A stretch of 64,000 bases of DNA from JBGPHT01 sp041484525 (GTDB lineage Bacteria; Acidobacteriota; Terriglobia; Bryobacterales; Bryobacteraceae): assembly GCA_041484525.1 (NCBI GenBank), contig JBGPHT010000010.1:1-64000 (forward strand). The letters run 5' to 3'. The notes under the pieces were generated by a model. It was given only the letters and a program-made list of their open reading frames with translations. It had not been told where the DNA came from and did no database searches. This document shows, one piece after another, positions 35,187 through 44,523 of the stretch; position 1 is the stretch's first letter, and every line of letters starts with the position of its first letter. The translations under genes were made by a program, and so were the position numbers.

Positions 35187-35913
35187 TCAGCAGATGGTCC
35201 GTCGCCTGGGTAACCCCGACACCGACGCCGAAGTTGAACTCCCAACGTTTACCGAAATCGAAATCGAGCGCAGGAAGGAACATCTGGCCTTGCTCGCGAA
35301 ATCGGCTGACGCTGCGCACCGGCCCCACGTCACCGTAGTATTCGAGGCCGACCGCCACCACCTTCATAACCTGGTAGCTGCCCTTGGCATTGGGAGTGAA
35401 GGATACGCCCGCCTGCTGGCCGGGGCCGTGGAACGACTTCTCGAACGTCGGGTTAAATGAGAAATACCACTTGCCGATTTCCTTGTCGATGATGGGGCGG
35501 ATCTCCCAGGTCCAGGTGTCGTCATCGAAGATGGGCCGCTGGTATCCGAACTCGGTCGAGAGGCTGAGGCCGACGGGCAGCTTGTACTTTTTGGGGATCG
35601 CGATGCGCGGCCGGATGTGCGTGCCCACCCACTTCCAGCTTCCGTCGGGCTGAATGCTGGTGAATTGGTAGAAGCCGCATTCAAACCACTCGTTGAACCC
35701 GTGCGTGATTTCGAGAGTCTGATGCTCGGCGTGGTTGGTGCCGAGCATGCCATCCCCATCCTTGGTGCCCCTGGCCGTGAAGTTGCTGTGCATCTCGACC
35801 ATGGTGGCGTTCTTGGCCACGAGCTCGGAACCGTAAACCTGGACTTCGTAATTGCCCTGACCCTGCAGCAGCGGTGCGCAGCTCAAAAAGAAGATAACCG
35901 AAGATGACCGCAA
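35149..35913 (-). CDS. Predicted outer membrane beta-barrel protein
   Basis: A 254-residue protein beginning with a signal peptide (SSSVIFFLSCAPLLQGQG). The mature part alternates aromatic and polar residues in short strands (WKWVGTHIRPRIAIP, WEFNFGVGVGVTQATD) and ends ILGYRFGGE, typical of outer membrane barrels. I chose TTG 35913 because gggagg lies 5 bases upstream, while the upstream ATG 35970 has no ribosome binding site and adds a poor extension before the signal. It follows the glycosyltransferase gene by 61 bases, so it may be the last gene of the rpiB-glyA unit. Confidence 0.72.
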   Translation of the reverse strand: MRSSSVIFFLSCAPLLQGQGNYEVQVYGSELVAKNATMVEMHSNFTARGTKDGDGMLGTNHAEHQTLEITHGFNEWFECGFYQFTSIQPDGSWKWVGTHIRPRIAIPKKYKLPVGLSLSTEFGYQRPIFDDDTWTWEIRPIIDKEIGKWYFSFNPTFEKSFHGPGQQAGVSFTPNAKGSYQVMKVVAVGLEYYGDVGPVRSVSRFREQGQMFLPALDFDFGKRWEFNFGVGVGVTQATDHLLIKAILGYRFGGE

Positions 35914-35974
35914 AAAGCCTCCCTGTCTACTCTCTGACAATGTACAACAAAACGATTTGTGGCCCATCATGTTT

Positions 35975-37108
35975 TCACCCCGCCGCTTCCTGATAGATCT
36001 CGATCACTTCCCGCGCCGTCCTCTCCCAACTGAAACGCGAGGCTTGGCGGCGGCCCCGGCGGATCAGCTCCGCGCGCAGCGTTTCGTCGAGAAGTATGTC
36101 GCGGATGCCGCGAGCGATGTCGAAGACATTTTCCGGATTGATCAGAACGGCGGCATCGCCGACGACTTCGGGGAGCGAGCTGACGTTGGAGGCGACCACC
36201 GGAGTGCCGCATGCCATGGCTTCCAGCGGAGGCAGGCCGAACCCTTCGTAGCGCGAAGGGAACACAAATGCAGCCGCCGATTCGTAGAAACAACGGAGCG
36301 TATCGAACGGGACGAAGCCGAGGAATCGGACCACCTGCTCCATGTGGCTCTTGATTACCGCCTGCCGCACAGCGGGGAACTGCGAGATGGTATCGCCGAT
36401 GATCACCAGGCGGAGGTCCTTGTATGTGGGGTGCGACGCCAGTTCTTCGCGCACCACGGCGAACGCTTCCACCAGGCGCGGAATATTTTTGTGGCGGCGG
36501 ATATTGCCGGCATAGAGCAGGAACGGGTAGTTGATCTGGTAGCGCTCCATGATGCGCTGCTGCTCGTCGGCCGATGTAGCTCCGCGCTGCAGGAACCCGG
36601 GATCGGGGGCATTGTAGACGCGGCGAATGCGATAGGACGGCACCCGCAACAGGTTTTCGACATCGCGCTTGGTGGCCTCAGAGACCGCAATCACGCGGTT
36701 GGCGCGCACCAGGCCGCGGCGGAAGCGATAGCGGAGAAATCGCATCTCGACATCGGAGCGCTCCTCTTCGAACAGCAGGCTGGTCATGTCGTGGATGGTG
36801 ACCACGTAGGGACGCATCATGAGAAGCGGGACGCGGTTGAGGGGAATATGCACCAGGTCGGGCGAGAGTCCTTTGAGGAAAATGGGAAAGGCCGCGTGGT
36901 CGAGGAAGTCGGCGTCAGTGCGGGCGTAGATGGCGCTGCGGAAATTTTCGGGGAGGCCGGCCAGCGTGCGCACGTCGCCCGGCCCGCTAATGATCGTGTA
37001 CTGATTGGTCCTGTCGATCGTGCCCAGCGCGTGGACCAGGCTTCGAATGTAGGTTCCGATGCCGAAGTCCCGCACACGCCGGGCGTCGATGACGATATGG
37101 AGAGACAT
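35975..37108 (-). CDS. GT4-family glycosyltransferase
   Basis: A 377-residue GT-B enzyme. The N-terminal half starts HIVIDARRVRDFGIGTYIRS; the C-terminal nucleotide-sugar site includes FLLYAGNIRRHKNIPRLVEAF and FPSRYEGFGLPPLEAMACGTP, with the E-x7-E motif. It probably adds a hexose to a lipid or polysaccharide precursor in the cytoplasm. ATG 37108 is one base past the glyA stop, so the genes are coupled. Product is not predictable from sequence. Confidence 0.9.
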   Translation of the reverse strand: MSLHIVIDARRVRDFGIGTYIRSLVHALGTIDRTNQYTIISGPGDVRTLAGLPENFRSAIYARTDADFLDHAAFPIFLKGLSPDLVHIPLNRVPLLMMRPYVVTIHDMTSLLFEEERSDVEMRFLRYRFRRGLVRANRVIAVSEATKRDVENLLRVPSYRIRRVYNAPDPGFLQRGATSADEQQRIMERYQINYPFLLYAGNIRRHKNIPRLVEAFAVVREELASHPTYKDLRLVIIGDTISQFPAVRQAVIKSHMEQVVRFLGFVPFDTLRCFYESAAAFVFPSRYEGFGLPPLEAMACGTPVVASNVSSLPEVVGDAAVLINPENVFDIARGIRDILLDETLRAELIRRGRRQASRFSWERTAREVIEIYQEAAG

Positions 37109-37109
37109 T

Positions 37110-38390
37110 CTACGCTCGAACTGGATCGAGCTTCCAATGGTACAGCGGGAATCGCGCCGTGAGCGCGCCCACCTTATCCCGCACCCGCGCAATCGCCTCG
37201 GCATTCGAGATGTTGAGAAGCACCTCGGCGATGAGCGTGCCGACCTCGCGCATCTCCGCCTCTTTGAAGCCGCGCGTGGTGACGGCGGGCGAGCCCAGGC
37301 GGATGCCGCTGGGGTTGAGCGGCGGATTGCTGTCGAACGGAATGGCGTTCTTGTTGACAGTGATCCGCGCGCCGTCGAGCGCCTGCTCGGCCTCTTTGCC
37401 GCGCGTGCCTTTCGAGAAGACATCGACCAGCATCAGGTGGGTGTCGGTGCCGCCCGAGACTACGCGGAAGCCGGCGTCCATCAGGCTCCCGGCCAGCGCG
37501 CGCGCGTTGGCCGCCACTTGTTTCTGATAGTCGATGAACTCGGGCTGCATGGCTTCGAGGAAACATACAGCCTTGGCCGCGACCACATGGACCAGCGGGC
37601 CGCCCTGCGTGCCGGGGAAGACGTTTTTGTCGATTTCCTTGGCGTACTTTTCCTTCGCCAGAATCAGCCCCGCGCGCGGGCCGCGCAGCGTCTTGTGCGT
37701 GGTCGAAGTGACGATGTCGGCAAACTCGCAGGGATTCGGATGCAGTCCCGCCGCGACCAGGCCGGAGAAATGCGCCATATCGACGAGGAAGACAGCGCCC
37801 ACCGCGTCGGCCACCTGACGGAAGCGCGCGAAATCCAGAATGCGCGGATACGCGCTGCCGCCCGCGATGATCATCTTCGGCTTGTGTTCGTGCGCCAGGC
37901 GCTCCACTTCGTCGTAATCGATGCGCTCATCTTCCTTGCCCACACCGTAGGGGACGATGTGATAAGTCTTTCCCGAAAAATTGAGATGGTGCCCATGCGT
38001 GAGATGGCCGCCATGCGCCAGGTTCAGGCCCATTACGGTGTCGCCCGGCTTGACAACCGCGGCGTAGGCAGCCTGGTTGGCCTGCGAGCCGGAGTGCGGC
38101 TGGACGTTGGCGTACTCCGCGCCGAAAAGTTTCTTGGCGCGGTCGCGCGCCAGGTTCTCGACTACGTCGGTGAACTCGCAGCCGCCATAGTAGCGCTTGC
38201 CGGGGTAGCCTTCCGCGTACTTGTTGGTGAACACGCTGGCAGTGGCTTCGAGCACGGCCTCCGACGTAAAGTTCTCGCTGGCGATGAGTTCGAGCTGCGA
38301 GTCCTGGCGCCTGGTCTCGTGTTGGATGGCCTCGTAGACTTCGGGGTCGACTTGGGATAACGGCCGCGCCATGTGTTGTGCTGTTGTCAT
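37110..38390 (-). CDS. glyA: Serine hydroxymethyltransferase
   Basis: A 426-residue PLP enzyme. The PLP-lysine motif is VTSTTHKTLRGPRAG; other signatures are LIASENFTSEAVLEA, YAEGYPGKRYYGGCE, HSGSQANQAAY and SGVRLGSPAVT-like SGIRLGSPAVTTRGF. It interconverts serine and glycine with tetrahydrofolate. The start could be ATG 38390 or Met7. It lies between rpiB (51 bases upstream, with a hairpin) and the glycosyltransferase. Confidence 0.97.
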   Translation of the reverse strand: MTTAQHMARPLSQVDPEVYEAIQHETRRQDSQLELIASENFTSEAVLEATASVFTNKYAEGYPGKRYYGGCEFTDVVENLARDRAKKLFGAEYANVQPHSGSQANQAAYAAVVKPGDTVMGLNLAHGGHLTHGHHLNFSGKTYHIVPYGVGKEDERIDYDEVERLAHEHKPKMIIAGGSAYPRILDFARFRQVADAVGAVFLVDMAHFSGLVAAGLHPNPCEFADIVTSTTHKTLRGPRAGLILAKEKYAKEIDKNVFPGTQGGPLVHVVAAKAVCFLEAMQPEFIDYQKQVAANARALAGSLMDAGFRVVSGGTDTHLMLVDVFSKGTRGKEAEQALDGARITVNKNAIPFDSNPPLNPSGIRLGSPAVTTRGFKEAEMREVGTLIAEVLLNISNAEAIARVRDKVGALTARFPLYHWKLDPVRA

Positions 38391-38416
38391 GAAATTAAGA
38401 GTCCTCCGTTCGAGTA

Positions 38417-38437
38417 GCGCAGGCCTCTTGCCTGCGC
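38417..38437. repeat. Hairpin between rpiB and glyA
   Basis: GCGCAGGC-ctctt-GCCTGCGC, a perfect 8-bp stem and 5-base loop. It lies 5 bases past the rpiB stop. No T-run; it may attenuate or protect transcripts rather than terminate. Confidence 0.6.
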
Positions 38438-38441
38438 CGCG

Positions 38442-38882
38442 TCATTGCTTTTCCAATTGCGAGATCTTGGCAAGCCGCCGTGCGTGGCGGCCGCCGGCGA
38501 ATTCGGTCTCCAGAAAAATGTGGATGAGATCGCGCGCGCGACTCTCGTCGAGATACCTGGCGCCCAGCGTCAGTACATTGGCGTCGTTGTGTTCGCGCGT
38601 CAGCCGCACTTCATCTTCGGATTGCGCGGGAGCCGCGCGCACGCCCGCCACTTTGTTCGCCGCGATGGCCATGCCGATGCCGGTGGAGCAGACCAGGATG
38701 CCGCGGTCGCTCCGGCCCTGCGCCACTTCGCGCGCCACCGGTTGCGCCAGATCGGGATAGTCGCACGAGTCGGCGCTGCCGGTGCCGAAATCGATCACTT
38801 CGTGGCCTTCGTTTGCAAGCTGCAGACGCAGTTTTTCCTTGAGGGCAAAACCAGCGTGGTCCGCGGCAATCGCAATCTTCAT
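38442..38882 (-). CDS. rpiB: Ribose-5-phosphate isomerase B
   Basis: A 146-residue RpiB/LacAB protein, standard length. Motifs: IAADHAGFALKEKLR, VIDFGTGSADSCDYPD, and GILVCSTGIGMAIAANK with the catalytic Cys. ATG 38882 is chosen over upstream Met 38909 because the fold starts MKIAIAADH. A TTAGAAT element is about 20 bases upstream on its strand. It is divergent from proS. Confidence 0.95.
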   Translation of the reverse strand: MKIAIAADHAGFALKEKLRLQLANEGHEVIDFGTGSADSCDYPDLAQPVAREVAQGRSDRGILVCSTGIGMAIAANKVAGVRAAPAQSEDEVRLTREHNDANVLTLGARYLDESRARDLIHIFLETEFAGGRHARRLAKISQLEKQ

Positions 38883-38899
38883 AAAAGGGGAGAAGCCTG

Positions 38900-38917
38900 A
38901 TTCTAACATGCTAGAAT
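38900..38917. promoter_or_regulatory. Face-to-face -10 elements of rpiB and proS
   Basis: ATTCTAacatgcTAGAAT: TAGAAT reads towards proS (ATG 22 bases downstream) and the reverse complement TAGAAT reads towards rpiB. The 18 bases form an imperfect palindrome, so polymerase binding on one side may exclude the other. Confidence 0.45.
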
Positions 38918-38938
38918 TGAAGTTTCCCCGACAACCCT

Positions 38939-40645
38939 ATGCTCTGGAGTAAGTTGTTCATTCCCACTTTACGCGAGAATCCTGCGGAGGCCGAAGTCGC
39001 CAGCCACCAGTTGCTGCTGCGCGCCGGATACATCCGCCAGCTTGCTGCCGGCATCTACAGCTACTTGTTTCTGGCACAGCGCTCGCTGCTAAAAATCCAG
39101 CAGGTGGTGCGTCAGGAAATGGATGCGATCGGCGCCCAGGAGATGTACCTGCCGGCGCTGAATCCGGCGGAAGTGTGGCAGGAATCGGGCCGCTGGGACG
39201 TGATGGGTGACAACCTGTTCCGCCTGAAAGACCGCTTTGGGCGCGATCTTTGCCTCGGCATGACGCACGAAGAGGTGATGACGACGATTGCACGCGGCGA
39301 GCTGCGCAGTTACAAACAGCTTCCCCAGATCTGGTATCAGATCCAGACCAAGTTCCGCGACGAGCCGAGACCCAAGAGCGGACTGCTGCGCGTGCGGCAG
39401 TTCATCATGAAGGACTCCTACACATTCGACATCGACCAGGCGGGCCTGGACGCCGCCTACGATAAGCACTACACCGCCTACTGCCGGATCTTCGATCGCT
39501 GCGGACTTCAGTACGTGGTAGTCGAAGCGCACTCGGGCGCGATGGGTGGGAGCCAGTCCCACGAGTTCATGGTGGCGTCGGATGCGGGCGAGGATTTGGT
39601 CGCGACCTGCAAGCAGTGCGGCTATTCGGCGAATCTGGAGAAAGCGTCAGCCGTGCCGCAAGCCCCGCGGACGGCCGATCCGGAAGGCGATCTCGCGCCC
39701 GAAGAATTTCACACGCCCGGGCGCAAAACGATCGCCGAAGTGGCCGAGTTTACGCGCCTGCCCGAGACTTCGCAGATGAAGAGCCTGGTGCTGGTGGCCG
39801 ATGGCAAGCCCGTGCTGGTGATGCTGCGCGGCGATCACCAGTTGAGCGAAACCAAGCTGGGGTCGATTGTGAATGACCCGGAGTTCCGCCAGGCGCATCC
39901 TGAAGAGATCGTGAAGTGGTTCGGCGCTGCGGCTGGTTCGCTCGGTCCCGTCGGCGTGAAGAACATGCCGATTCTGGCGGACCAGACGCTCGCCGGCCGC
40001 AAGAACATGATCGCGGGCGCCAACAAAGACGACTACCATCTGCGCAACGTGACGCTCGGCGAGGATTTCCAGGCGGAGATCCACGACCTGCGTCAGGTGG
40101 TGTCGGGCGATGCATGCGGCAAGTGCAGGAGTCCGCTCGAAGTGAAGAAGACGGTCGAGATCGGGCACATTTTCAAGCTTGGATATAAGTACTCAGAGTC
40201 GATGGGGCTGCGGGTGCTCAATGCGGATGGCAAGGAAATCACACCGATCATGGGGTCGTACGGCATCGGAATCGAGCGCATTCTATGCGCCGCCATCGAG
40301 CTGTATCACGACAAGGACGGCATGATCCTGCCGGCCTCGATCGCGCCATTCGAGGTGGTGGTGACACCCGCCAATAACTCCGACGCCGCCCAGATGGAGG
40401 CCGCGCGGACGATTTACCAGAACTGCCTCGCCCTGGGTCTCGACGCGCTGCTCGATGACCGCGACGAGCGGCCGGGCGTCAAGTTTAAGGACGCGGATTT
40501 GATTGGGATTCCGCATAGGATTGTGGTGGGGAAGAAGCTGGTGAACGGCTTGGTGGAGGTCGTCGAACGCAAAACCAAGCAGTCTGTTGATGCGCCGGTG
40601 GCGGATGCAGCCAAGGCCGTGGCGGCAAAGATAAAGTCAAGTTAG
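38939..40645 (+). CDS. proS: Proline--tRNA ligase
   Basis: A 568-residue bacterial-type class II synthetase with a central editing insertion. Motif 1 includes RQLAAGIYSYLFLAQR; motif 2 FRDEPRPKSGLLRVRQFIMKDSY is split by a short loop; motif 3 is GSYGIGIERILCAAIE. The editing domain spans about 240-380. The anticodon-binding domain ends VVERKTKQSVDAP. ATG 38939 gives the normal start. A long inverted repeat follows the stop. Confidence 0.96.
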   Translation: MLWSKLFIPTLRENPAEAEVASHQLLLRAGYIRQLAAGIYSYLFLAQRSLLKIQQVVRQEMDAIGAQEMYLPALNPAEVWQESGRWDVMGDNLFRLKDRFGRDLCLGMTHEEVMTTIARGELRSYKQLPQIWYQIQTKFRDEPRPKSGLLRVRQFIMKDSYTFDIDQAGLDAAYDKHYTAYCRIFDRCGLQYVVVEAHSGAMGGSQSHEFMVASDAGEDLVATCKQCGYSANLEKASAVPQAPRTADPEGDLAPEEFHTPGRKTIAEVAEFTRLPETSQMKSLVLVADGKPVLVMLRGDHQLSETKLGSIVNDPEFRQAHPEEIVKWFGAAAGSLGPVGVKNMPILADQTLAGRKNMIAGANKDDYHLRNVTLGEDFQAEIHDLRQVVSGDACGKCRSPLEVKKTVEIGHIFKLGYKYSESMGLRVLNADGKEITPIMGSYGIGIERILCAAIELYHDKDGMILPASIAPFEVVVTPANNSDAAQMEAARTIYQNCLALGLDALLDDRDERPGVKFKDADLIGIPHRIVVGKKLVNGLVEVVERKTKQSVDAPVADAAKAVAAKIKSS

Positions 40646-40732
40646 CCGCTGATGGACACAGATGCACGCGGATAGAAAAGACAATAGGTCTTGCCTTGTT
40701 TCTATCGGTGTGAATCTGTGTCCATCTGTGGC
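40645..40732. repeat. Long inverted repeat between convergent proS and receptor genes
   Basis: Two 34-base arms (40645-40678 and 40699-40732), with 28 matches, around a 20-base spacer that contains a further short palindrome. It can act as a bidirectional terminator. A diverged single arm occurs near 131-165, so it is a dispersed repeat. Confidence 0.85.
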
Positions 40733-40745
40733 CGAATGAAGGTTC

Positions 40746-43700
40746 TCAGAAACTCAACCTCGTCCCGAACTGAAAGGCCCGCGGGCCGCCCGTCCCGAAG
40801 ATGTTGGCGGTGCGCGCCGCGGGTTGCCCGAAACTCGGCGCCAACAGGTTGTCGACGTAGCCCGTCAGATTGGCCACGTTGAAGAGATTGAATACTTCGC
40901 CGAAGGCCTGCCACTCGATCCGCTCGCGAATCTTGAACGCCTTAGTCACTCGCACGTCCTGTGACGTGAACGCATCCCCTAACTCGTAGCGCTGCGGCAG
41001 TGTGATGGACGGAAACACCTGCCCCTTGATAGGGCCGCCCTTACCGCCATAGCCCTGGTTGTACTGATTCACGAGTTGCGCCAGGTCGGACTTGCCCAGC
41101 CCAAAATTGAACTGGTTGGTGCCGGAGCCCGGGAGCAGAAATTGGTCCACGCCGGTCCCGAAAAAGTCCACTCCGGTGATGAGGGGCTGGAATGGCTGGC
41201 GGCTGGCGAAGGTCGAGAGAAATGAGACCTGAACACCTTTTGGCAGTTCCACTATGCCCGAAATGTTGAGCGTGTGCCGCGGGATCGAGGGGCCGACGTT
41301 CTGCAGCCAGTTGTTCAGATTTGTGATGGGCGTATAGAGCTGGCTGATTCCGTAGACATCGTTGTCGCTCTGCAGTGCGTACGATGCCAGCGCCTGGAAG
41401 CGGTGGCTGAAGCGCTTCTCGGCCCGCACCAGCAAGCCCTTGTACGTGGACCGCCCTCCCGAGATCGTGGCCCCGATCGGGCCGTTCGAACAAGGCACCA
41501 GAGGGACTGTCGCCGTGGCTACGGTGCACGCCGGGATCACAGGGCCCGATGCGGCGTAGTAGTGGTTCAGGTCGATGCCGCGCAGCATTTCGTGCAGGAA
41601 GTGGCGGTAGACCAGATCCGCCGAGATCGCGAAATCGGTCGCGACCTGGTGCTCCACGCCGAGGCTCACGTGCTGGGCCGAGGACGGTACGAAGTCGCGC
41701 GCGAACAAGTCGCTGCCCGTCTTGAAGACATCGATATTGCGCACCGTGAGATCGGTATTGCCGGGGTTGACGTGCAATTGCTGGATGACGGCGCTGCGCA
41801 CCAGCGGCAGGATGAGGTTGAGGATGGCGCCGCTGAACGGCGTAGGCACGCGGAACTCGAGCGGCGTTCCCAGCGGCACGCCGGGGATGATGGGGAGCGG
41901 ATTCGGCACGATCGAGCCGGGCAGCGGGAGGAAGCCGGTGCCGAGCGGTCCCAGGTAGGCGCGTTCGACCAACCGCGCCTCAATGTTGACGGTGTCGTAG
42001 TAGATGCCGCCGCCGCCGCGGACCACCGTACGGTTGCCGGGCAGCGACCATGCGAATCCGAGCGCCGGAGTGAAGCGCCGCCAGGTGTGCTTCTCCGGTT
42101 GCAATCCGGATGCGCCGAAGATCGGCGCCAGGAACTGCGGCTTTGTCAGATCGTGGTTGAGCGCATTCGATTCGAACGACCACGCCAGGCCGTAGTTCAG
42201 CGTGAAGTTGGGACGCAGCCGCCAGCTATCCTGCCAGTAAAGGTGAATCAGATTGTCGTGGTCGGCCTGGCCGCGCTGGAAGGCGGGCGGCTGGTTGGTG
42301 TCGCCTACGCCGAAGACGAAGTTCTTCAGCGGCAGAGTCAGAATGTCATTCAAGGTGTTGAACGACGCGGCCAGCAGCGGAGTGAGCGGCGGCGCCAGTT
42401 GACGCACCTCCTCGGGCGAGAAGAGCGTAATCGCGGCGGGCGAATCGAGAGTGTAGGTGCCAGTGCCTTTCAGGTGCTCCCACTCGCCGCCGAATTTCAT
42501 GCGGTGGCTGCCGCGCTGCCACGTCAGGTTGTCGGCAAAGATGTGGCGGCGCACCAGCCGGCTTTGGGGCGAGTTGGTCTGGTTGCCGAACGTGATGCCC
42601 GCGCCTTCCACGATCACGTGCGGCCCGCCCAGTCCCAGGCAGCCCACGCATTGCTCCGCCGTGGGGGGCGCGTTGCGGTTCGACCAGAACGACATCGAGT
42701 AACGCGCCTCGTTGACAACCGTGGGGCCGAGCGTGCTGGTCAGCGCGAGCACGCCCGAATCGGACCAGTTGGTGTTGCTCACCCAAGCCGAGGGCAGCGA
42801 GTTATTCTCGCGCGGCGCGAAGCTGTCGTTGCCGTCATGCGAGTAGCGCAGGAAGGCGGTGTGGCGATCGGTAATGCGATAGTCGAGCCGCACGTTGAAC
42901 AGGTCGCTGTGGAGCGGACTCGAAGCCACGCGCGCCAGGCTGTTGAACGCAGGGTCGCTCGGCACGGCCGTGAAAACGCCGGATTGGTTGTTGTGCTCGT
43001 AGCTGGTAAAAAAGAAAAGGCGGTTCCTGACGATGGGACCACCTATCCAGCCGCCCGTCTGGCGGCGCGCGAAGAACGGGTCCGGCGCCAGCGGGTCGCG
43101 CCGCAGGCCAGGGTAGGCGGAGAGATTGTGGTCGCGGAAGAAAAAGAACCCGCTCCCGTGGAAATCGTTCGACCCTGTGCGGCTCACGATGTTGATGGCG
43201 CCGCCGGCGGCGATCCCCGTCGAGAGATCGAAGTTGACGGAGCTGATCTGGAATTCCTGTACCATCTCCTGCGAGAAGTTCTGCTGCGTGCCGCCGTCCA
43301 CCGGATCGTTGATGCGCATCCCGTCGGCCGCGATCCGCGTGCGGTCGGGATCATTGCCCAGAACTGAGACGGTGAACGCGCGGTTGTAATCGCCCTGGTT
43401 GTTCGGTGTGACCGAGACTCCCGGCGAGAGGATGGCGAGTTGCAGGAAGCTGCGGCCGTTCAGCGGCAGTTGCTGGATCTGCTGGCGGTGGACCACCTGA
43501 TCGACGGTGTGGCCTTCGTATTCGATCTGCTGGCTCGCGGCATCCACCGAGACCACCTCCTTGCGCTCGCCCAGTTGCAGCTTCAGATCGATCGTGCTGA
43601 CGATGCCCGTGGCGACATCCGCCGTCAGCGACAGGGTGCGGAATCCGGCGGCGCCGGCGCGCAGTTCATAGGCGCCAGCGATGAGCGAGCTGAAACTATA

Positions 43701-43889
43701 CCGCCCGCTCTGGTTGCTCACGGTTTCACGAGTGAAGCCAGTGGCGGCCTGGCGGATGGAGACGGCCGCGCCCGGAACGGCGGCACCCGAAGGATCAGTG
43801 ACAAGACCCGCAATTTCACCGGTGGGAGACTGGCCGAAAGTCAATACGGAGAAAACCAACAGCGGGAGTACAGCGCGGAGACCCGACAT
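40746..43889 (-). CDS. TonB-dependent receptor with carboxypeptidase-like regulatory domain
   Basis: A 1047-residue outer membrane receptor. Residues 1-19 are a signal peptide; 22-105 form a beta-sandwich regulatory domain (GEIAGLVTDPSGAAVPGAAVSI, split here, and GRYSFSSLIAGAYELRAG). A plug domain follows (QQIQQLPLNGRSFLQLAIL, GSNDFHGSGFFFFRDHNLSA), then a large barrel ending GPRAFQFGTRLSF. This architecture is highly expanded in Acidobacteria and usually imports oligosaccharides or other large nutrients. No TonB box is obvious and no periplasmic partner is adjacent. Confidence 0.92.
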   Translation of the reverse strand: MSGLRAVLPLLVFSVLTFGQSPTGEIAGLVTDPSGAAVPGAAVSIRQAATGFTRETVSNQSGRYSFSSLIAGAYELRAGAAGFRTLSLTADVATGIVSTIDLKLQLGERKEVVSVDAASQQIEYEGHTVDQVVHRQQIQQLPLNGRSFLQLAILSPGVSVTPNNQGDYNRAFTVSVLGNDPDRTRIAADGMRINDPVDGGTQQNFSQEMVQEFQISSVNFDLSTGIAAGGAINIVSRTGSNDFHGSGFFFFRDHNLSAYPGLRRDPLAPDPFFARRQTGGWIGGPIVRNRLFFFTSYEHNNQSGVFTAVPSDPAFNSLARVASSPLHSDLFNVRLDYRITDRHTAFLRYSHDGNDSFAPRENNSLPSAWVSNTNWSDSGVLALTSTLGPTVVNEARYSMSFWSNRNAPPTAEQCVGCLGLGGPHVIVEGAGITFGNQTNSPQSRLVRRHIFADNLTWQRGSHRMKFGGEWEHLKGTGTYTLDSPAAITLFSPEEVRQLAPPLTPLLAASFNTLNDILTLPLKNFVFGVGDTNQPPAFQRGQADHDNLIHLYWQDSWRLRPNFTLNYGLAWSFESNALNHDLTKPQFLAPIFGASGLQPEKHTWRRFTPALGFAWSLPGNRTVVRGGGGIYYDTVNIEARLVERAYLGPLGTGFLPLPGSIVPNPLPIIPGVPLGTPLEFRVPTPFSGAILNLILPLVRSAVIQQLHVNPGNTDLTVRNIDVFKTGSDLFARDFVPSSAQHVSLGVEHQVATDFAISADLVYRHFLHEMLRGIDLNHYYAASGPVIPACTVATATVPLVPCSNGPIGATISGGRSTYKGLLVRAEKRFSHRFQALASYALQSDNDVYGISQLYTPITNLNNWLQNVGPSIPRHTLNISGIVELPKGVQVSFLSTFASRQPFQPLITGVDFFGTGVDQFLLPGSGTNQFNFGLGKSDLAQLVNQYNQGYGGKGGPIKGQVFPSITLPQRYELGDAFTSQDVRVTKAFKIRERIEWQAFGEVFNLFNVANLTGYVDNLLAPSFGQPAARTANIFGTGGPRAFQFGTRLSF

Positions 43890-43939
43890 ATGGCCCTATT
43901 GAGACACAGCCGACCACACTTCGCAAGAGGGAGGCCGCT

Positions 43940-44488
43940 TCAGCCGCTCCAATACTTGGTGAGATTCTCCAGCGTGGTAAGTGTGCGCGGACGCATGCGA
44001 TCGATGTAGAGGCAGCCCTGAAGATGATCGACCTCGTGCTGCACGATCCGCGCGTGCCAGCCTTCCGCCGTGAACGTCTGCGGTTCGCCGTGGTGATCGA
44101 GGCAGTGGACGCGCGCTTCGAGCGAACGCGTCACCATCGCGCTGAAACCAGCCACACTCAGACAGCCTTCGAAGAACTCGGCCTCGCCGCCGACGAGCTC
44201 GACACGCGGGTTGATCAGGACCTGGAAGGGGACCGGCCGCCGGCGCCGCTCGGCAAGGCGTTCAGGCGGAATAGACGTGAGGAGTTCGGCGCGGTCCTCG
44301 ATGACTGCGATCTGGAGAGGGAGACCGATCTGCGGAGCCGCCAATCCGACGCCAGGAGCATCGCGCATAGTCTCGCGCATGTACTCGATCAGGTTCTGGA
44401 TTTCGGCGGACCGGATCTCGGCTGGCTCGAGCGGGCGTGCCGTCTGGCGCAGAACGGGATGTCCTGCCTGGACAATCTTGAGGATCAC
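43940..44488 (-). CDS. def: Peptide deformylase
   Basis: A 182-residue enzyme with all three motifs: GVGLAAPQIG, EGCLSVAG with the metal-binding Cys, and QHEVDHLQG (HExxH type). It removes the formyl group from nascent proteins. The final residues LTTLENLTKYWSG are a normal C-terminus. It is 35 bases downstream of the caspase-like gene and 50 bases upstream of the receptor gene, all on the minus strand. Confidence 0.96.
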   Translation of the reverse strand: MILKIVQAGHPVLRQTARPLEPAEIRSAEIQNLIEYMRETMRDAPGVGLAAPQIGLPLQIAVIEDRAELLTSIPPERLAERRRRPVPFQVLINPRVELVGGEAEFFEGCLSVAGFSAMVTRSLEARVHCLDHHGEPQTFTAEGWHARIVQHEVDHLQGCLYIDRMRPRTLTTLENLTKYWSG

Positions 44489-44523
44489 GAGGGAGATTGT
44501 ACCGCTGGTTCGTTCGGAGGGCC

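Noticed and set aside
41274..43367. 697-codon frame opposite the TonB-dependent receptor
   Set aside because: Shadow of the receptor gene, rich in Arg/Ala/Gly with no domain sense.
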